Positions 49,552-59,513 of a stretch of DNA of 64,000 bases are shown one piece after another. Positions within the stretch are counted from its first letter, which is position 1; every line of letters starts with the position of its first letter. Source of the stretch: Tardiphaga robiniae. GTDB taxonomy: Bacteria; Pseudomonadota; Alphaproteobacteria; Rhizobiales; Xanthobacteraceae. The notes under the pieces are model-generated. The model saw only the letters and a list, made by a program, of their open reading frames with translations. It was not told the origin of the DNA and made no database searches. Where the stretch lies: the NCBI RefSeq assembly GCF_013359755.1, contig NZ_JABMCJ010000094.1, positions 372,001 to 436,000 of the forward strand. Direction: 5' to 3'. A program made the translations under genes and the position numbers.

Positions 49552-51953
49552 GCGCGTAACGTGCCGCCCGTCTTCTTCGTTACTTCCGCCACGATCTTCG
49601 CTGCCACCGCATCAATTTCCTGATCGGTCAGGGTCTTCTCGCGCGGCTGCATGGTCACGGCGATGGCGACGGACTTCTTGTCGTCGTCGATGCCCTTGCC
49701 TTCATAGACGTCGAACACCGTCACATCGGTGACCAGCTTCTTGTCCACGCCGGCTGCCGCGCGGAGGATGTCACCGGACCTGACCTTGCGATCGACGATG
49801 AAAGCGAAGTCGCGTGACACAGGCTGGAACGCCGAGAGCTCCAAAGTCGGTTTGGCGCGGGTCGCCTTCTGCTTGGCGTCGGGAATGCGATCGAGGATCA
49901 CTTCGAAAGCCATCAACGGGCCGTCGGCACCGAGTGCTTCGAGCGTGCGCGGGTGCAGCTCGCCGAAATAACCGAGGACGTTTTGCGGTCCGATCTGGAT
50001 CGTACCCGAACGGCCGGGATGCAGCCAGTTCGCGCCACCGGCGACGATCTGCAGCGCCTGCATCGGTGCACCTGCGGCTGCGAGAACTGCAAAGGCATCG
50101 GCCTTGGCGTCGAGTGCGTTCGCAGCGCTGGCGCCTGACCAATGACGGCCATTGCCAGCCGACGAGGCGAGGCCACGCCGCACGCCGGATGCAGCCATGA
50201 ACTGATCCTGCGGGCGATCGCCGCGGAAGATCTGGCCGACTTCGAACAGCGTTAGGTCGGACGAACCGCGATGCGCATTGGCCTGAGCGGCTGCGATCAG
50301 TCCGGGCAACAGGCTCGGCCGCATGTCGGAGAGGTCGGAGGCGATCGGGTTGGCCAGCGCCAGTTCCGGCGCGCCGCCGCCGAACACCTCGGCATGCGGC
50401 TTCGAGATGAACGACCATGTCACGGCCTCGACGAGGCCGCGCGCGGCCAGTCCACGTTTGGCGCGGCGGGTGCGCTGCTGGATCTGCGTCAGTACCGGCT
50501 TGCGCGGGGCATCGCCGCGCGGGAACGGCGTCATCGGCACCTTGTCGACGCCGAAGATGCGCATGACCTCTTCGACGATGTCAGCCTTGCCGGTCACGTC
50601 GCTACGCCATGACGGCACTGCGACCTTCACCACGGGGCCGCTGCCGGCCACCATGAAGCCGAGATGCGTCAGGATGCGTCGCATCTCCGGGAATGGCACG
50701 TCGATGGCGGCGAGGCGCTTCACCTCGGCAATCGGGAAGTCGATGATACGGTCGTCGCCGTAGGGCTTGCCAACGACGATGCTCTCCGACGGTGCGCCGC
50801 CGCACAGTTCCATCACCAGCTTGGTTGCCAGTTCGAGACCGGGCACCATGAAGACCGGATCGACGCCGCGCTCGAACCGATAACGCGCGTCGGAATTGAT
50901 CCCGAGCCTGCGGCCGGTCTGCGCGATATTGATCTCGTTCCACAGCGCGGATTCGATCAGTACATCGGTGGTGTCTTCCGAACAGCCCGACGCTTCGCCG
51001 CCCATAATGCCGGCGAGCGACTCGACACCATTGTCGTCGGCGATGACGCAGGCCTTGCTGTCGAGCGTGTAGGTCTTGCCGTCGAGCGCGAGCAGCGTCT
51101 CGCCGTCACGTGCGCGGCGGACAACGATATCGCCCTTCACCTTGGCGGCGTCGAACACATGCAGCGGACGGGCGCGGTCGAAGGTCAGGAAGTTGGTGAT
51201 GTCGACCAGCGCATTGATCGGGCGCAGGCCGATGGAGGTCAGCTTCTTCTGCAGCCACTCCGGCGATGGGCCGTTCTTGACACCGCGCACGAGACGCAGT
51301 GCGAAGCCGGGGCACAGCTTGGCGTCTTCGACGGTGACTTTCACCGGGCAGGGGAATTCGCCCTTGATCGGCTTGATGCCGGGATTCTTGAACACGCCCA
51401 TGTCGGCCGCGGCGAGATCCCTGGCGATGCCCGACACGCCGGTGCAGTCCTGACGATTGGGCGTCAGGTTGATTTCTATGACGGGATCGCCGAGTTTGGC
51501 CCAGTCGGGATAGATTGCGCCGACGGGCGCATCGGCGGGCAGTTCGATGATGCCGTCGATCGCGTCGGGGAGTCCGAGTTCGCCGGCCGAGCACAACATG
51601 CCCTGGCTTTCGACGCCGCGGATATTGCCGAGGCCGATGGTGAAATCCTTACCCGGGATAAAAGTACCAGGCCTGGCGAGGACGGTCTTCAGTCCCGCGC
51701 GCGCATTCGGCGCCCCGCAGACGATCTGCAGCAGCTTGTCATCGCCGGCATTCACGGTGCAGACGCGCAACCGATCTGCATTGGGATGTTGCACGGCTGT
51801 GACGATCTCGGCGATCGTGAACGGCTTCAGCAGCTTCGCCTTATCGTCGATATGTTCGACCTCGAGCCCGATCATGGTGAGCTTGTCGGTCAGCGTCTCG
51901 AGCGACTCGTCGGTCTCGAGATGATCCTTCAGCCAGGAGAGGGAGAATTTCAC
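49548..51953 (-). CDS. pheT: Phenylalanyl-tRNA synthetase beta subunit
   Basis: An 801-residue subunit with a GTG start. Order of domains: N-terminal tRNA-binding fold (about residues 39-150), B3/B4 editing region (about 210-390), B5, the catalytic-like core, and the C-terminal ferredoxin-fold anticodon-binding domain (from about 705, [14 protein letters not shown]). The GTG overlaps the pheS stop (GTGA, 51950-51953) and the stop overlaps the TauE/SafE start. Confidence 0.98.
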   Translation of the reverse strand: MKFSLSWLKDHLETDESLETLTDKLTMIGLEVEHIDDKAKLLKPFTIAEIVTAVQHPNADRLRVCTVNAGDDKLLQIVCGAPNARAGLKTVLARPGTFIPGKDFTIGLGNIRGVESQGMLCSAGELGLPDAIDGIIELPADAPVGAIYPDWAKLGDPVIEINLTPNRQDCTGVSGIARDLAAADMGVFKNPGIKPIKGEFPCPVKVTVEDAKLCPGFALRLVRGVKNGPSPEWLQKKLTSIGLRPINALVDITNFLTFDRARPLHVFDAAKVKGDIVVRRARDGETLLALDGKTYTLDSKACVIADDNGVESLAGIMGGEASGCSEDTTDVLIESALWNEINIAQTGRRLGINSDARYRFERGVDPVFMVPGLELATKLVMELCGGAPSESIVVGKPYGDDRIIDFPIAEVKRLAAIDVPFPEMRRILTHLGFMVAGSGPVVKVAVPSWRSDVTGKADIVEEVMRIFGVDKVPMTPFPRGDAPRKPVLTQIQQRTRRAKRGLAARGLVEAVTWSFISKPHAEVFGGGAPELALANPIASDLSDMRPSLLPGLIAAAQANAHRGSSDLTLFEVGQIFRGDRPQDQFMAASGVRRGLASSAGNGRHWSGASAANALDAKADAFAVLAAAGAPMQALQIVAGGANWLHPGRSGTIQIGPQNVLGYFGELHPRTLEALGADGPLMAFEVILDRIPDAKQKATRAKPTLELSAFQPVSRDFAFIVDRKVRSGDILRAAAGVDKKLVTDVTVFDVYEGKGIDDDKKSVAIAVTMQPREKTLTDQEIDAVAAKIVAEVTKKTGGTLRA

Positions 51954-53032
51954 GTGCTCAGTCCTCCGGCCAGCGTCGGTACTTCAAGCGGCTTGAAGCC
52001 GTAGTGATTGAGCCAACGCACGTCGCCTTCGAACAGCTGACGAAGGTCGGCCATGCCGTATTTCAGCATCGCGATACGATCGATGCCCATGCCCCAGGCG
52101 AAGCCCTGATACACATCGGGATCGATGCCGCAGGCGCGTAGCACATTCGGATGCACCATGCCGCAGCCGAGAATCTCGAGCCAGTCTTCGCCTTCGCCGA
52201 AGCGGATCTCGTTCTTGTCGCGGCGGCACTGGATATCGACTTCCAGCGACGGCTCCGTGAACGGGAAGAACGACGGACGGAAGCGCATATTGACGTTATC
52301 GACTTCGAAGAAAGCCTTGCAGAATTCGTGCAGGATCCATTTGAGGTGGCCGAGATGCGAACCCTTGTCGATGACGAGACCTTCGACCTGATGGAACATC
52401 GGCGTGTGAGTCTGGTCAGAGTCGCTGCGATAGGTGCGGCCCGGACAGATCACGCGGATCGGCGGCTGCTGGCTCAGCATGGTGCGCACCTGAACCGGTG
52501 ATGTATGCGTGCGCAGCAGCAGGCGCGAGCCGTCTTCCTTCGGATTGAAGTAGAAGGTGTCGTGCATCTCGCGGGCGGGATGGCCCTCGGGGAAATTCAG
52601 CTTGGTGAAATTGTAGTCGTCCGTCTCGATATCCGGACCTTCGGCGACGGCGAAGCCCATATCGGCGAAGATCGTCGTCAATTCGTCCCAGGTCTGGCTG
52701 AGCGGATGAATGCGGCCGAGTTCAGCGGGGCCATCGCGCAGCGGCAGCGTCACGTCGATGGTCTCGGAAGCGAGACGTGCATCGAGGGCTGCGGATTTCA
52801 ACACATCGCGGCGCGCGGTCAGCGCTTGCGTGACGGTGTCCTTGGCCAGGTTGATGGCCGCGCCCTCGGTCTTGCGTTCTTCTGGCGTCATCTTGCCGAG
52901 AGTCGACAACAGCGCGGAGATCGAACCCTTCTTGCCGAGCGCGCCGACGCGCACGGCTTCCAGGGCGGCTTCGTCGGAGGCATTGGCAATATCGGCCAGA
53001 ATAGTCTGTTGGAGCGTCGTCAGATCGGACAT
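51950..53032 (-). CDS. pheS: Phenylalanyl-tRNA synthetase alpha subunit
   Basis: A 360-residue class II catalytic subunit from the ATG at 53032 (MSDLTTLQQ). The N-terminal ~100 residues form the coiled coil. Motif 2 is visible around [14 protein letters not shown] and CPGRTYRSD; motif 3 is [16 protein letters not shown]. It charges tRNA-Phe as a dimer of heterodimers with PheT. An extra two residues (MLMSD) would start at 53038. rplT is upstream by ~205 bases. Confidence 0.98.
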   Translation of the reverse strand: MSDLTTLQQTILADIANASDEAALEAVRVGALGKKGSISALLSTLGKMTPEERKTEGAAINLAKDTVTQALTARRDVLKSAALDARLASETIDVTLPLRDGPAELGRIHPLSQTWDELTTIFADMGFAVAEGPDIETDDYNFTKLNFPEGHPAREMHDTFYFNPKEDGSRLLLRTHTSPVQVRTMLSQQPPIRVICPGRTYRSDSDQTHTPMFHQVEGLVIDKGSHLGHLKWILHEFCKAFFEVDNVNMRFRPSFFPFTEPSLEVDIQCRRDKNEIRFGEGEDWLEILGCGMVHPNVLRACGIDPDVYQGFAWGMGIDRIAMLKYGMADLRQLFEGDVRWLNHYGFKPLEVPTLAGGLST

Positions 53033-53137
53033 CAGCAACCTCGATGAGAGAGGCGGGCGCCTCTTGCTGTCTGCGCGTCCGACGGAAGGCCGGGCACCAG
53101 CTTCTACAGCACGGGTATCACAGGGATTAAGACGTCA

Positions 53138-53178
53138 ATGGCCGGGACAGGAGCGCGTGAACGCTTCTGCCCGGCCAT
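53138..53178. repeat. REP-type palindrome between rplT and pheS
   Basis: ATGGCCGGG (53138-53146) and CCCGGCCAT (53170-53178) pair perfectly; the interior AGGAGCG/CGCTTCT also largely pairs, giving a long stem. It ends CATGACA like the element at 24903-24925. It lies between rplT and pheS and may reduce read-through. Confidence 0.6.
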
Positions 53179-53238
53179 GACAATGTCGATGAATACGCGG
53201 AGTGGAGAGCTCAGGCCGCCAGTGCGGCCTTTGCTGGC

Positions 53239-53598
53239 TTAGGCTGCGAGTGCAGCTTTGGCCTTCTCAGCAATCGCGTTGAACGCCGCCGGCTCGTTGA
53301 TCGCGAGATCCGAGAGCACCTTGCGGTCGACCGTCACGCCGGACTTGGCGAGACCGTTGATAAACACGCTGTAGGTCATGCCGAGCGGACGGACGGCAGC
53401 GTTGAGACGCTGGATCCAGAGCGCGCGGAACGTACGCTTCTTGCGCTTGCGATCGCGGAACGCATATTGGCCGGCCTTGTCGACGGCGGCCTTTGCTGCG
53501 CGAATGGTGTTCTTGCGGCGACCGCGGAAACCCTTGGCGGCCTTGTAGACTTTCTTATGCTTGGCGTGAGCCGTCACACCGCGTTTTACGCGAGCCAT
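53239..53598 (-). CDS. rplT: 50S ribosomal protein L20
   Basis: A 119-residue ribosomal protein needed early in 50S assembly. [27 protein letters not shown] at the N-terminus (split here only for description) and [18 protein letters not shown] are typical. L20 also represses its own operon in several bacteria. It lies 68 bases after rpmI. Confidence 0.98.
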   Translation of the reverse strand: MARVKRGVTAHAKHKKVYKAAKGFRGRRKNTIRAAKAAVDKAGQYAFRDRKRKKRTFRALWIQRLNAAVRPLGMTYSVFINGLAKSGVTVDRKVLSDLAINEPAAFNAIAEKAKAALAA

Positions 53599-53666
53599 GA
53601 CTGATCTCCTTCATCTGAAATAACAAAAGGGGTGATATCCGCCGCAATGAAGCGGCGTAAGGGCGA

Positions 53667-53867
53667 TCAGGCGTTTGGCAGAAAGTACTGCTTGATGTTG
53701 TCGCCGTCGGTCTTGAACAGCACGCGGGTGCCGCGGAGCTGACGAATCTGCTTCTTCGTCCGCTTGATCATACCGTGGCGTTTACCGGCATGGGCGGCCA
53801 TAACCTTACCCGTTCCGGTGACTTTAAAGCGCTTTTTAGCGCCCGACTTGGTCTTCAGCTTGGGCAT
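53667..53867 (-). CDS. rpmI: 50S ribosomal protein L35
   Basis: A 66-residue ribosomal protein: [20 protein letters not shown], then [20 protein letters not shown]. It is followed by rplT. Its leader contains a UUCG hairpin and repeats (53895-53953). Unlike the classical infC-rpmI-rplT operon, infC is 543 bases upstream and ends in its own terminator. Confidence 0.98.
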   Translation of the reverse strand: MPKLKTKSGAKKRFKVTGTGKVMAAHAGKRHGMIKRTKKQIRQLRGTRVLFKTDGDNIKQYFLPNA

Positions 53868-54150
53868 TTGGCTCTCCTATGGCCACGCAGAAAGCGCCTC
53901 GAAAGGCGTTGCGTCGGCTAAAATGCTCGTTAGAGCGTTGAAAATGCTCAACTAACCGCCGTTTGCGGAAAGTCAGCACAGTCGTCGACACGGCAGCCCT
54001 TAATCAGCCGGGCGACGAAGGTTGCGCTTATGGCAGAGGAATGCTCCGATGGCAACGATCAACACTCTGTTTAGCGCATGGCTTCAGACTGGTCCGACGC
54101 GCCCCGGATGCCTATGTGATCCGGACCAGAGAAACAGAGGGACGACGACA
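53868..54150. other. rpmI leader / promoter region
   Basis: On the minus strand this is the region upstream of rpmI. It contains CGCCT-TTCG-AGGCG (53895-53908), a UUCG-loop hairpin 28 bases before the ATG, and two direct copies of AAAATGCTC (53920-53928 and 53941-53949), 21 bases apart; the second lies in GTTGA-N6-TCAAC (53938-53953). I see no gene. It is a plausible promoter and autoregulatory leader. Confidence 0.45.
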
Positions 54151-54297
54151 ATGGCCCGGAATGCACGTGCCGCCGCAAGGGCGGCTGCCATCCAGCAAGA
54201 TGCTGCTGCTCAGACCGCCACCCGCTGGATGTTCGCAGCCGCTGGCCTCGCCGCGGCTCTCGCGCTGGCCGGTGCACTCGCCCTCATTTCGGGCTGA
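54151..54297 (+). CDS. Possible 48-residue membrane-anchored small protein
   Basis: ATG at 54151 preceded by GAGGGACGACGACA. The product has a basic Ala/Arg N-terminus (MARNARAAARAAAIQQ) and one hydrophobic helix (MFAAAGLAAALALAGALALI). It lies opposite infC-rpmI. The composition is low-complexity and could be chance in high-GC DNA; the ribosome binding site and clean membrane-anchor design are the only support. Confidence 0.35.
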   Translation: MARNARAAARAAAIQQDAAAQTATRWMFAAAGLAAALALAGALALISG

Positions 54298-54337
54298 GCC
54301 GCCCAGCTCCGAACGATCTCCGAATACTCTCCCAAAG

Positions 54338-54366
54338 AAAAAGGCCCGCCAGAAATCTGACGGGCC
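54338..54366 (-). terminator. Intrinsic terminator of infC
   Basis: Read on the minus strand: GGCCCGTCAG, loop ATTT, CTGGCGGGCC (one wobble), then TTTTTC. The stem covers 54343-54366 and the T-run 54338-54342. It lies 45 bases after the infC stop and is the strongest terminator in the window. Confidence 0.88.
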
Positions 54367-54410
54367 GAAATTCTGATTGCCAACCTCGTTAAGGTCAGTC
54401 GCCGCTACGA

Positions 54411-54950
54411 TCAGCGCGGTGCGAGCACCATCACCACCTGACGACCTTCGAAGCGCGCGTCCTGCTCCACCTTGGCGTATTCGGCGACGTCTGCTTTGAC
54501 CTTGTCGAGCAGCTTGGTACCGATTTCCTGGTGCGCCATTTCGCGGCCACGATAGCGCAAGGTGATTTTGACCTTGTCGCCTTCTTCGAAGAAGCGCTGC
54601 ATCGCGCGCATTTTCACGTCGTAGTCATGATCATCGATCATCGGGCGGAGCTTGATCTCCTTGATTTCGACGATCTTCTGCTTCTTGCGGGCCTCGGCGG
54701 CCTTCTTCTGCGCCGAATACTTGAACTTCCCGTAGTCCATGATCTTACAGACGGGGGGGCTCACATTCGGCGAAATCTCGACCAGATCCATACCGGCTTC
54801 CATCGCCATCTTGATCGCAGCAATGGTTTCCACGGTGCCGTGGTTGAGGCCGGTCTGATCAATCAGCTGGATCTGCAGATTGCGAATTTCATCGTTGGTG
54901 CGCGGCCCGTCTTTGGTTGCGGCGGGCGGGGCTCTGTTGGGACGGCGAAT
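54411..54950 (-). CDS. infC: Translation initiation factor IF-3 with an AUU start codon
   Basis: Starting at the ATT at 54950 gives 179 residues (E. coli IF-3 has 180), beginning (M)[48 protein letters not shown] and VVMVLAP are all canonical. GGAGAG (54957-54962) lies 6 bases before ATT. The only ATG in frame upstream (55037) would add 29 residues unlike any IF-3. AUU starts in infC are known in E. coli, where they allow IF-3 to repress its own synthesis. Confidence 0.95.
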   Translation of the reverse strand: MRRPNRAPPAATKDGPRTNDEIRNLQIQLIDQTGLNHGTVETIAAIKMAMEAGMDLVEISPNVSPPVCKIMDYGKFKYSAQKKAAEARKKQKIVEIKEIKLRPMIDDHDYDVKMRAMQRFFEEGDKVKITLRYRGREMAHQEIGTKLLDKVKADVAEYAKVEQDARFEGRQVVMVLAPR

Positions 54951-54962
54951 GGGTAACTCTCC
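54948..54962 (-). promoter_or_regulatory. Ribosome binding site and AUU start of infC
   Basis: On the minus strand: GGAGAG (54962-54957), spacer TTACCC, start codon ATT (54950-54948). A good Shine-Dalgarno at ideal distance from a non-standard start decides the infC start and predicts IF-3 autoregulation by start-codon discrimination. Confidence 0.85.
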
Positions 54963-55273
54963 AATGTTGTTTAGGAAGGCCGCAGTGTGAAGGAATAAGG
55001 CGTTTGGAGCAAGCAAACTCACGCAACGCAGCGCCAATCAGTCAAATACGAGGCAATTTCGTCACGCGAAAGGCCATAGGCGCCGTACACCGCTGACCTT
55101 GCTCAAATAGAGTTCCCCGGCCCGTTCTGCAAGCCGTGGTTGACAGGAGCGCAACGCGGTATCGAGGCGGACGTTCCCTGGGATGATATGGACGTTGAAG
55201 GATCGACGTTGACGATCCCGACCTGCTCAATCAAACAGCAATCGGCATTTCAGGGTCGAACAAGGATGGTTTG
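54951..55273. other. Divergent intergenic region infC / hydrolase
   Basis: About 320 bases between two divergently transcribed genes. It must carry both promoters. Short TTGAC-like hexamers occur (minus strand 55045-55040, plus strand near 55210), but none has a convincing -10 partner. No RNA gene or repeat recognised. Confidence 0.4.
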
Positions 55274-56056
55274 ATGAGCACAACGGTATCGATCGACCCC
55301 ACTTTCATCACAGCAGGTACAGGCAGTAGCCGCCGCCAGATCGCCATCCGGGTCCGCGATGGCGCTGCTCCGGGCCTGTTCTGGATGAGCGGCTTCAAAT
55401 CCGACATGCAGGGTGGCAAGGCGGTGGCGCTCGATGCCTGGGCCGCCGACCATGGCCGGGCCTGTGTACGTTTCGATTATTCCGGCCATGGCGAATCCGG
55501 CGGCGATTTCGTCGATGGGACCATCGGCCAATGGCTGGAGGATGGCCTCGCGGCGTTCGATGCGGCCTGTCAGGGGCCGCAGGTGGTGATTGGCTCGTCG
55601 ATGGGCGGCTGGATGGCACTCCTGCTGGCGCGCGCGCTGGCCCGACGCGGCAAAGTGGGGCGCGCGACGCTGAAGGGTCTGGTGCTGATCGCGCCGGCGC
55701 CGGACTTCACCGAAGAGCTGATGTGGAAAGGCTTCTCGCCGGAAATCCGCGCGGAGATCGAGACCACCGGTCAATGGCTGCGCCCGTCGGAATATGGCGA
55801 GCCCTATCCGATCACGCGGCGGTTGATCGAAGAGGGGCGCAATCACCTGCTGCTCGGCAGCGCGATCGATGTCGGTTGCCCCGTGCGGATTTTGCAAGGC
55901 AGGCAGGACCCCGACGTGCCCTGGCAGCACGCTTTCCGGCTGGCCGAACGGCTGCCGAGCGAAGATGTCGTGTTGACCATGATCCAGGACGGCGACCATC
56001 GGCTGTCACGCCCGCAGGACATTGCGCGACTATTGTCGGCTGTGGCGGAGTTTTGA
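55274..56056 (+). CDS. Alpha/beta hydrolase (ABHD10 / thioesterase-like)
   Basis: The ATG at 55274 after AAGGATGG gives 260 residues. The nucleophile elbow is intact (GSSMGG near residue 115); RFDYSGHGESGGDF, the acid region LQGRQDPDVPW and the C-terminal DGDHRLSRP supply the rest of the triad. This arrangement is like the ABHD10/BAAT-type acyl hydrolases that deacylate thioesters. Substrate unknown. It is cytoplasmic and stands alone, divergent from infC. Confidence 0.9.
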   Translation: MSTTVSIDPTFITAGTGSSRRQIAIRVRDGAAPGLFWMSGFKSDMQGGKAVALDAWAADHGRACVRFDYSGHGESGGDFVDGTIGQWLEDGLAAFDAACQGPQVVIGSSMGGWMALLLARALARRGKVGRATLKGLVLIAPAPDFTEELMWKGFSPEIRAEIETTGQWLRPSEYGEPYPITRRLIEEGRNHLLLGSAIDVGCPVRILQGRQDPDVPWQHAFRLAERLPSEDVVLTMIQDGDHRLSRPQDIARLLSAVAEF

Positions 56057-56122
56057 TTGCATCACCCGTACCGTTGAATAGGCTCGCCTGAAAAGAGCGA
56101 TCAATCAGCGGGAGGAATTCGG

Positions 56123-56593
56123 ATGGACGCTACGGCACTCTTGCGCGCATTTTGCGATGCCGTTGAACAGCGTGACGGCCAGAGCTTCGCTGCACTGTTC
56201 ACTGAAGACGGCGTCTATCACGACGTCTTCTACGGCGCATTCGAAGGCCGTGCCAAAATCGCCGACATGGTCGATGACTGGTTCTATCGGACCGCGGAAG
56301 ATTTTCGTTGGGACATGCACACGCCCGTCAGCGACGGCACCACGCTCTATGCGCGCTACACGTTCAGTTATCGCTCGAAACTCCCGGAAGCCAATGGCGG
56401 CCGCGCGATGTTCGAGGGCGTTGCGATCATGACGCTGCGTGACGGCAAGATCGTGAGCTATCACGAAGTGGCCAATACGGCACCGGCCTTCGTCGATCTG
56501 CATTTCGCGCCGGAACGCATCGCCAAGATCGTCGGCAAGCAGAACGGTGCGCTCAAAGCGCGACCGGAGATGGCGCGACACCTGACGAACTGA
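56123..56593 (+). CDS. NTF2-like / SnoaL-fold protein
   Basis: A 156-residue single-domain protein of the nuclear-transport-factor-2 fold: [59 protein letters not shown]. Such proteins are enzymes or ligand binders; nothing fixes the function. Its last 41 bases overlap the end of queG on the other strand. Confidence 0.88.
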   Translation: MDATALLRAFCDAVEQRDGQSFAALFTEDGVYHDVFYGAFEGRAKIADMVDDWFYRTAEDFRWDMHTPVSDGTTLYARYTFSYRSKLPEANGGRAMFEGVAIMTLRDGKIVSYHEVANTAPAFVDLHFAPERIAKIVGKQNGALKARPEMARHLTN

Positions 56594-57788
56594 GCGCCAG
56601 TCGCCACTCGCTACCGACGCTCTCGTCCTGTTCGGCTTCGGTGAACTGCACAGCCAATGCAGCAAACGCATCCGCAGGCATCAGTTGCGACAGCGCCCAT
56701 ATCGCTGCCCCGCGCACCACAGGACTTTCATCGCCCAGCAGCTGCTGCGCATCGCTTACCAGTGATAGGTCGTTCGAATTGCCGATGGCGATCAGCACAT
56801 TGCGAATGAAGCGGTTACGGCCAATGCGCTTCACGGGTGACTTCGTGAAGAATGTGCGGAAAGACGGATCATCGAGCCTTGCAAGTTCGGCCAGCGACGG
56901 CGCGCGCAACTCATCGCGTGCGGCGAGTTTGATCTCGCGGCCCTCCTGAGCGAATTTGTTCCATGGGCAGGCGGCGAGGCAATCGTCGCAGCCATAGATG
57001 CGATTGCCCATGGGCTTGCGGAATTCGCGCGGGATCGGGCCCTTGTTCTCGATGGTGAGATAGGAAATGCAGCGCCGCGCATCGAGTTTGTAAGGCGCCG
57101 GAAAGGCCGATGTCGGGCAACTGTCGAGACAGGCCTGGCACGAGCCGCAGTGATCGATGGTGCGCGCATCGCGCGGCAGTTCGAGCGTGGTGAAGATCGC
57201 GCCGAGAAACAGCCACGAGCCGAATTCGCGCGAGACGAGATTGGTATGCTTACCCTGCCAGCCCAATCCTGCGGCGCCGGCGAGCGGTTTCTCCATCACG
57301 GCGGCCGTATCGACGAACACTTTCACATCGCCGCCGGCCTGCGCGATCAGCCATCGCGCCAGCAGCTTCAGGCGTTTCTTGATGAGATCATGATAGTCGT
57401 CGCCGCGGGCATAGACCGAGATCGCGGCGTGCGAGCGTTGCTTGAGGATCTCGAGCGGATTCTCGTCGGGTCCGTAATTGACGCCGAGCATGATGACGGA
57501 GCGAACGTCCTGCCACATCACCTTGGGGTCGGCGCGGCGGTCGGGATTGTCGGCAAGCCACTCCATATCACCATGGGCGCCGGCGTTGAGAAATTCCTGC
57601 AGCCGCTCGCGAACGCCGGCGATGGCATCTGGATCGGTGATCCCGATTGAATCGAAGCCAAGCGCCTTCGCCTCGCGCGTCAGCGTATCCTTGAGATCGG
57701 CGGGAAGAGTGGCGATTGCATCGTCAGCAGATGGGCTCAGAAATCGAGATCCACATAGGTCCGCGATGCCGGCACGCCCGCCAGCCAT
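56553..57788 (-). CDS. queG: Epoxyqueuosine reductase
   Basis: From the ATG at 57788, 411 residues; queuosine tRNA modification, last step, cobalamin- and Fe-S-dependent. Two 4Fe-4S motifs are visible: [12 protein letters not shown] and [10 protein letters not shown]. The catalytic region [15 protein letters not shown] is typical, and a HEAT-like C-terminal extension ([15 protein letters not shown]) follows. The first 25 residues overlap the 3' end of the GST gene by 52 bases; no better start is seen between there and LPADLKDTL. Starts up to 57866 are possible. Confidence 0.93.
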   Translation of the reverse strand: MAGGRAGIADLCGSRFLSPSADDAIATLPADLKDTLTREAKALGFDSIGITDPDAIAGVRERLQEFLNAGAHGDMEWLADNPDRRADPKVMWQDVRSVIMLGVNYGPDENPLEILKQRSHAAISVYARGDDYHDLIKKRLKLLARWLIAQAGGDVKVFVDTAAVMEKPLAGAAGLGWQGKHTNLVSREFGSWLFLGAIFTTLELPRDARTIDHCGSCQACLDSCPTSAFPAPYKLDARRCISYLTIENKGPIPREFRKPMGNRIYGCDDCLAACPWNKFAQEGREIKLAARDELRAPSLAELARLDDPSFRTFFTKSPVKRIGRNRFIRNVLIAIGNSNDLSLVSDAQQLLGDESPVVRGAAIWALSQLMPADAFAALAVQFTEAEQDESVGSEWRLALSSSGVAPSPVAL

Positions 57789-58429
57789 TCGCTCAGCAGC
57801 GGTCGGAACGACGGACGGGATTTCACCCGCGCGTACCACGCCTTCGCTGCGTCGTCCTCGCTCCATGGCACATCGCCCAGATAGTCAATCGCCGACAGAT
57901 GAGCTGCCGCGACCAGATCCGCATAAGTCAGTCGATCACCGGCCAGAAAATTGCGTGTCCGCGCCAGCCAGCCGATATAGGCCAGATGATAGCGCACATT
58001 TGCGGTGGCTGCGCGAATCACATCCATCGCCGGGGCGCCGCCGCCGACCTCTTCGCTCATGAAGCGCTTGTAGATGCGTTCGGTGACCAGCGGACCCGAC
58101 GCCTCCTCGAAGAATTTCTCGTTGAACCAGGCCATCAGCCGGCGCACTTCGATGCGTTCCGCCATCGCAACAGGCAGCAGGCGGCGATCGCCCATCTCCG
58201 GTCCATGGGTCTCGTCGATATATTCGGCGATGATTCCGGCGCCTGGAATCGGCGGGAAACCGTCGGTGAGCAGCACCGGCGTAGTTCCCGCAGGATTGAG
58301 CGCCAGAAATGCCTCGCGCCGATCCCACGGCCGCTCGTCCACCAGTGTGAGATCGAGTCCGTATTCGCCGAGTACGAGACGAATGAAGCGGGAATGCGGA
58401 CAGAACGAGTGATGGTAAAGCGTGTACAT
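57737..58429 (-). CDS. Glutathione S-transferase family protein
   Basis: The ATG at 58429 gives 230 residues. The thioredoxin-like N-terminal domain ([27 protein letters not shown], then [10 protein letters not shown]) has a Cys-containing active-site region, and the helical C-terminal domain includes [19 protein letters not shown]. It is similar to FzlA-type GSTs of alphaproteobacteria, which in Caulobacter act in cell division with FtsZ (inference from the YTLYHHxFCPxSR start and the next-door queG). It overlaps queG and is probably co-transcribed. Confidence 0.88.
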   Translation of the reverse strand: MYTLYHHSFCPHSRFIRLVLGEYGLDLTLVDERPWDRREAFLALNPAGTTPVLLTDGFPPIPGAGIIAEYIDETHGPEMGDRRLLPVAMAERIEVRRLMAWFNEKFFEEASGPLVTERIYKRFMSEEVGGGAPAMDVIRAATANVRYHLAYIGWLARTRNFLAGDRLTYADLVAAAHLSAIDYLGDVPWSEDDAAKAWYARVKSRPSFRPLLSEWLAGVPASRTYVDLDF

Positions 58430-58634
58430 GCCGGCCTTGATAGTTATGCGGTCGTTAAGAAAGCGTCTCGGTTGCGTCGGTGGTAAAAGTGTCACGCGGC
58501 GCGCGCCAAACTAGCGAAGCTTGGCTCTGAGGCAACCCGCGAATGTGATGGTATTTGCGATTGCAGCAATGAAGGGAATAGGCGAGAAGAACCCGGCTTT
58601 TTCAGGCCCACACTGACGAAGGACAGATAAGCGG

Positions 58635-59444
58635 ATGATGTCTGATGCGATAAGGGCGGTGATTCTCGGCATTGTCGAGGGTGTCACCGAGTTCCTGCCG
58701 GTTTCCTCAACGGGGCATCTGCTGCTCGCGGAACGCTTCTTCGATCTGGGCGAGGACAATTTCTGGAAAAGCTTCGCCGTGCTGATCCAGCTCGGCGCCA
58801 TTCTGGCGATCCTTGCACTTTACTTCGGCAAGTTGTGGCATATCGCGCTGAACCTGTTCAAAGGCGACGCTGCTGCGCGCCGTTTCGTGATCGGCGTGCT
58901 GATCGCGTTCCTGCCTGCCGCGATCATCGGCGCGGCTGCGGGCGGCTATGTCAAAAGCTATCTGTTCAATCCGTGGGTCGTGTGCTTTTCGCTGATCGTC
59001 GGCGGCGCGATCCTGCTTTGGGTCGATCAGCTCGATCTTGAGCCGGTACATCACGATGCCACGACGTTTCCATTGCCGATGTATCTGAAGATCGGTCTGG
59101 CGCAGTGCGTGGCGATGATTCCCGGCGTGTCGCGCTCCGGCGCGACCATCGTCGGCGCTATGCTGCTCGGTGCTGAAAAGCGCGCAGCGGCGGAGTTCTC
59201 GTTCTTCCTGGCGATCCCGACCATGGTCGGTGCCTTCGTCTACGATCTCTACAAGAGCCGGGCCGATCTCTCGGTCGATCACGGCGTGATCATCGCCATC
59301 GGTTTCGTGGTGTCGTTCATCACCGCGATCATCGTGGTGAAAAGCTTTCTCGGCTACGTGACCCGCCACGGCTTCGCGTTGTTCGCATGGTGGCGCGTGA
59401 TCGTCGGTACGCTCGGCCTGATCGCGCTGGCGCTGGGCTACTGA
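58635..59444 (+). CDS. uppP: Undecaprenyl-diphosphatase (BacA/UppP type)
   Basis: A 269-residue integral membrane phosphatase that regenerates undecaprenyl phosphate for cell-wall synthesis. Both signature motifs are present: [17 protein letters not shown] near residue 15 and [17 protein letters not shown] near residue 165. Eight or so helices. The GAAGGACAG ribosome binding site lies before the ATG pair (58635/58638). It is convergent with the NDUFA9-like gene, with a palindrome between. Confidence 0.97.
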   Translation: MMSDAIRAVILGIVEGVTEFLPVSSTGHLLLAERFFDLGEDNFWKSFAVLIQLGAILAILALYFGKLWHIALNLFKGDAAARRFVIGVLIAFLPAAIIGAAAGGYVKSYLFNPWVVCFSLIVGGAILLWVDQLDLEPVHHDATTFPLPMYLKIGLAQCVAMIPGVSRSGATIVGAMLLGAEKRAAAEFSFFLAIPTMVGAFVYDLYKSRADLSVDHGVIIAIGFVVSFITAIIVVKSFLGYVTRHGFALFAWWRVIVGTLGLIALALGY

Positions 59445-59465
59445 ATTTTGCCAAACACTCTGCTG

Positions 59466-59508
59466 TCATCCCCGCCGCGCACGCCTTCGGCGTGCCAGGC
59501 GGGGACGA
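59466..59508. repeat. Palindrome between uppP and NDUFA9-like gene
   Basis: TCATCCCCGCC (59466-59476) pairs with GGCGGGGACGA (59498-59508) with one bulge, and GCACGCC (59479-59485) pairs with GGCGTGC (59489-59495) around TTC. It is 21 bases after the uppP stop and 6 before the end of the convergent gene; a REP-type element that may end both transcripts. Confidence 0.6.
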
Positions 59509-59513
59509 TATCG

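Noticed and set aside
50664-52004. 446-codon open frame antisense to pheT
   Set aside because: Shadow frame; pheT is full length with all domains.
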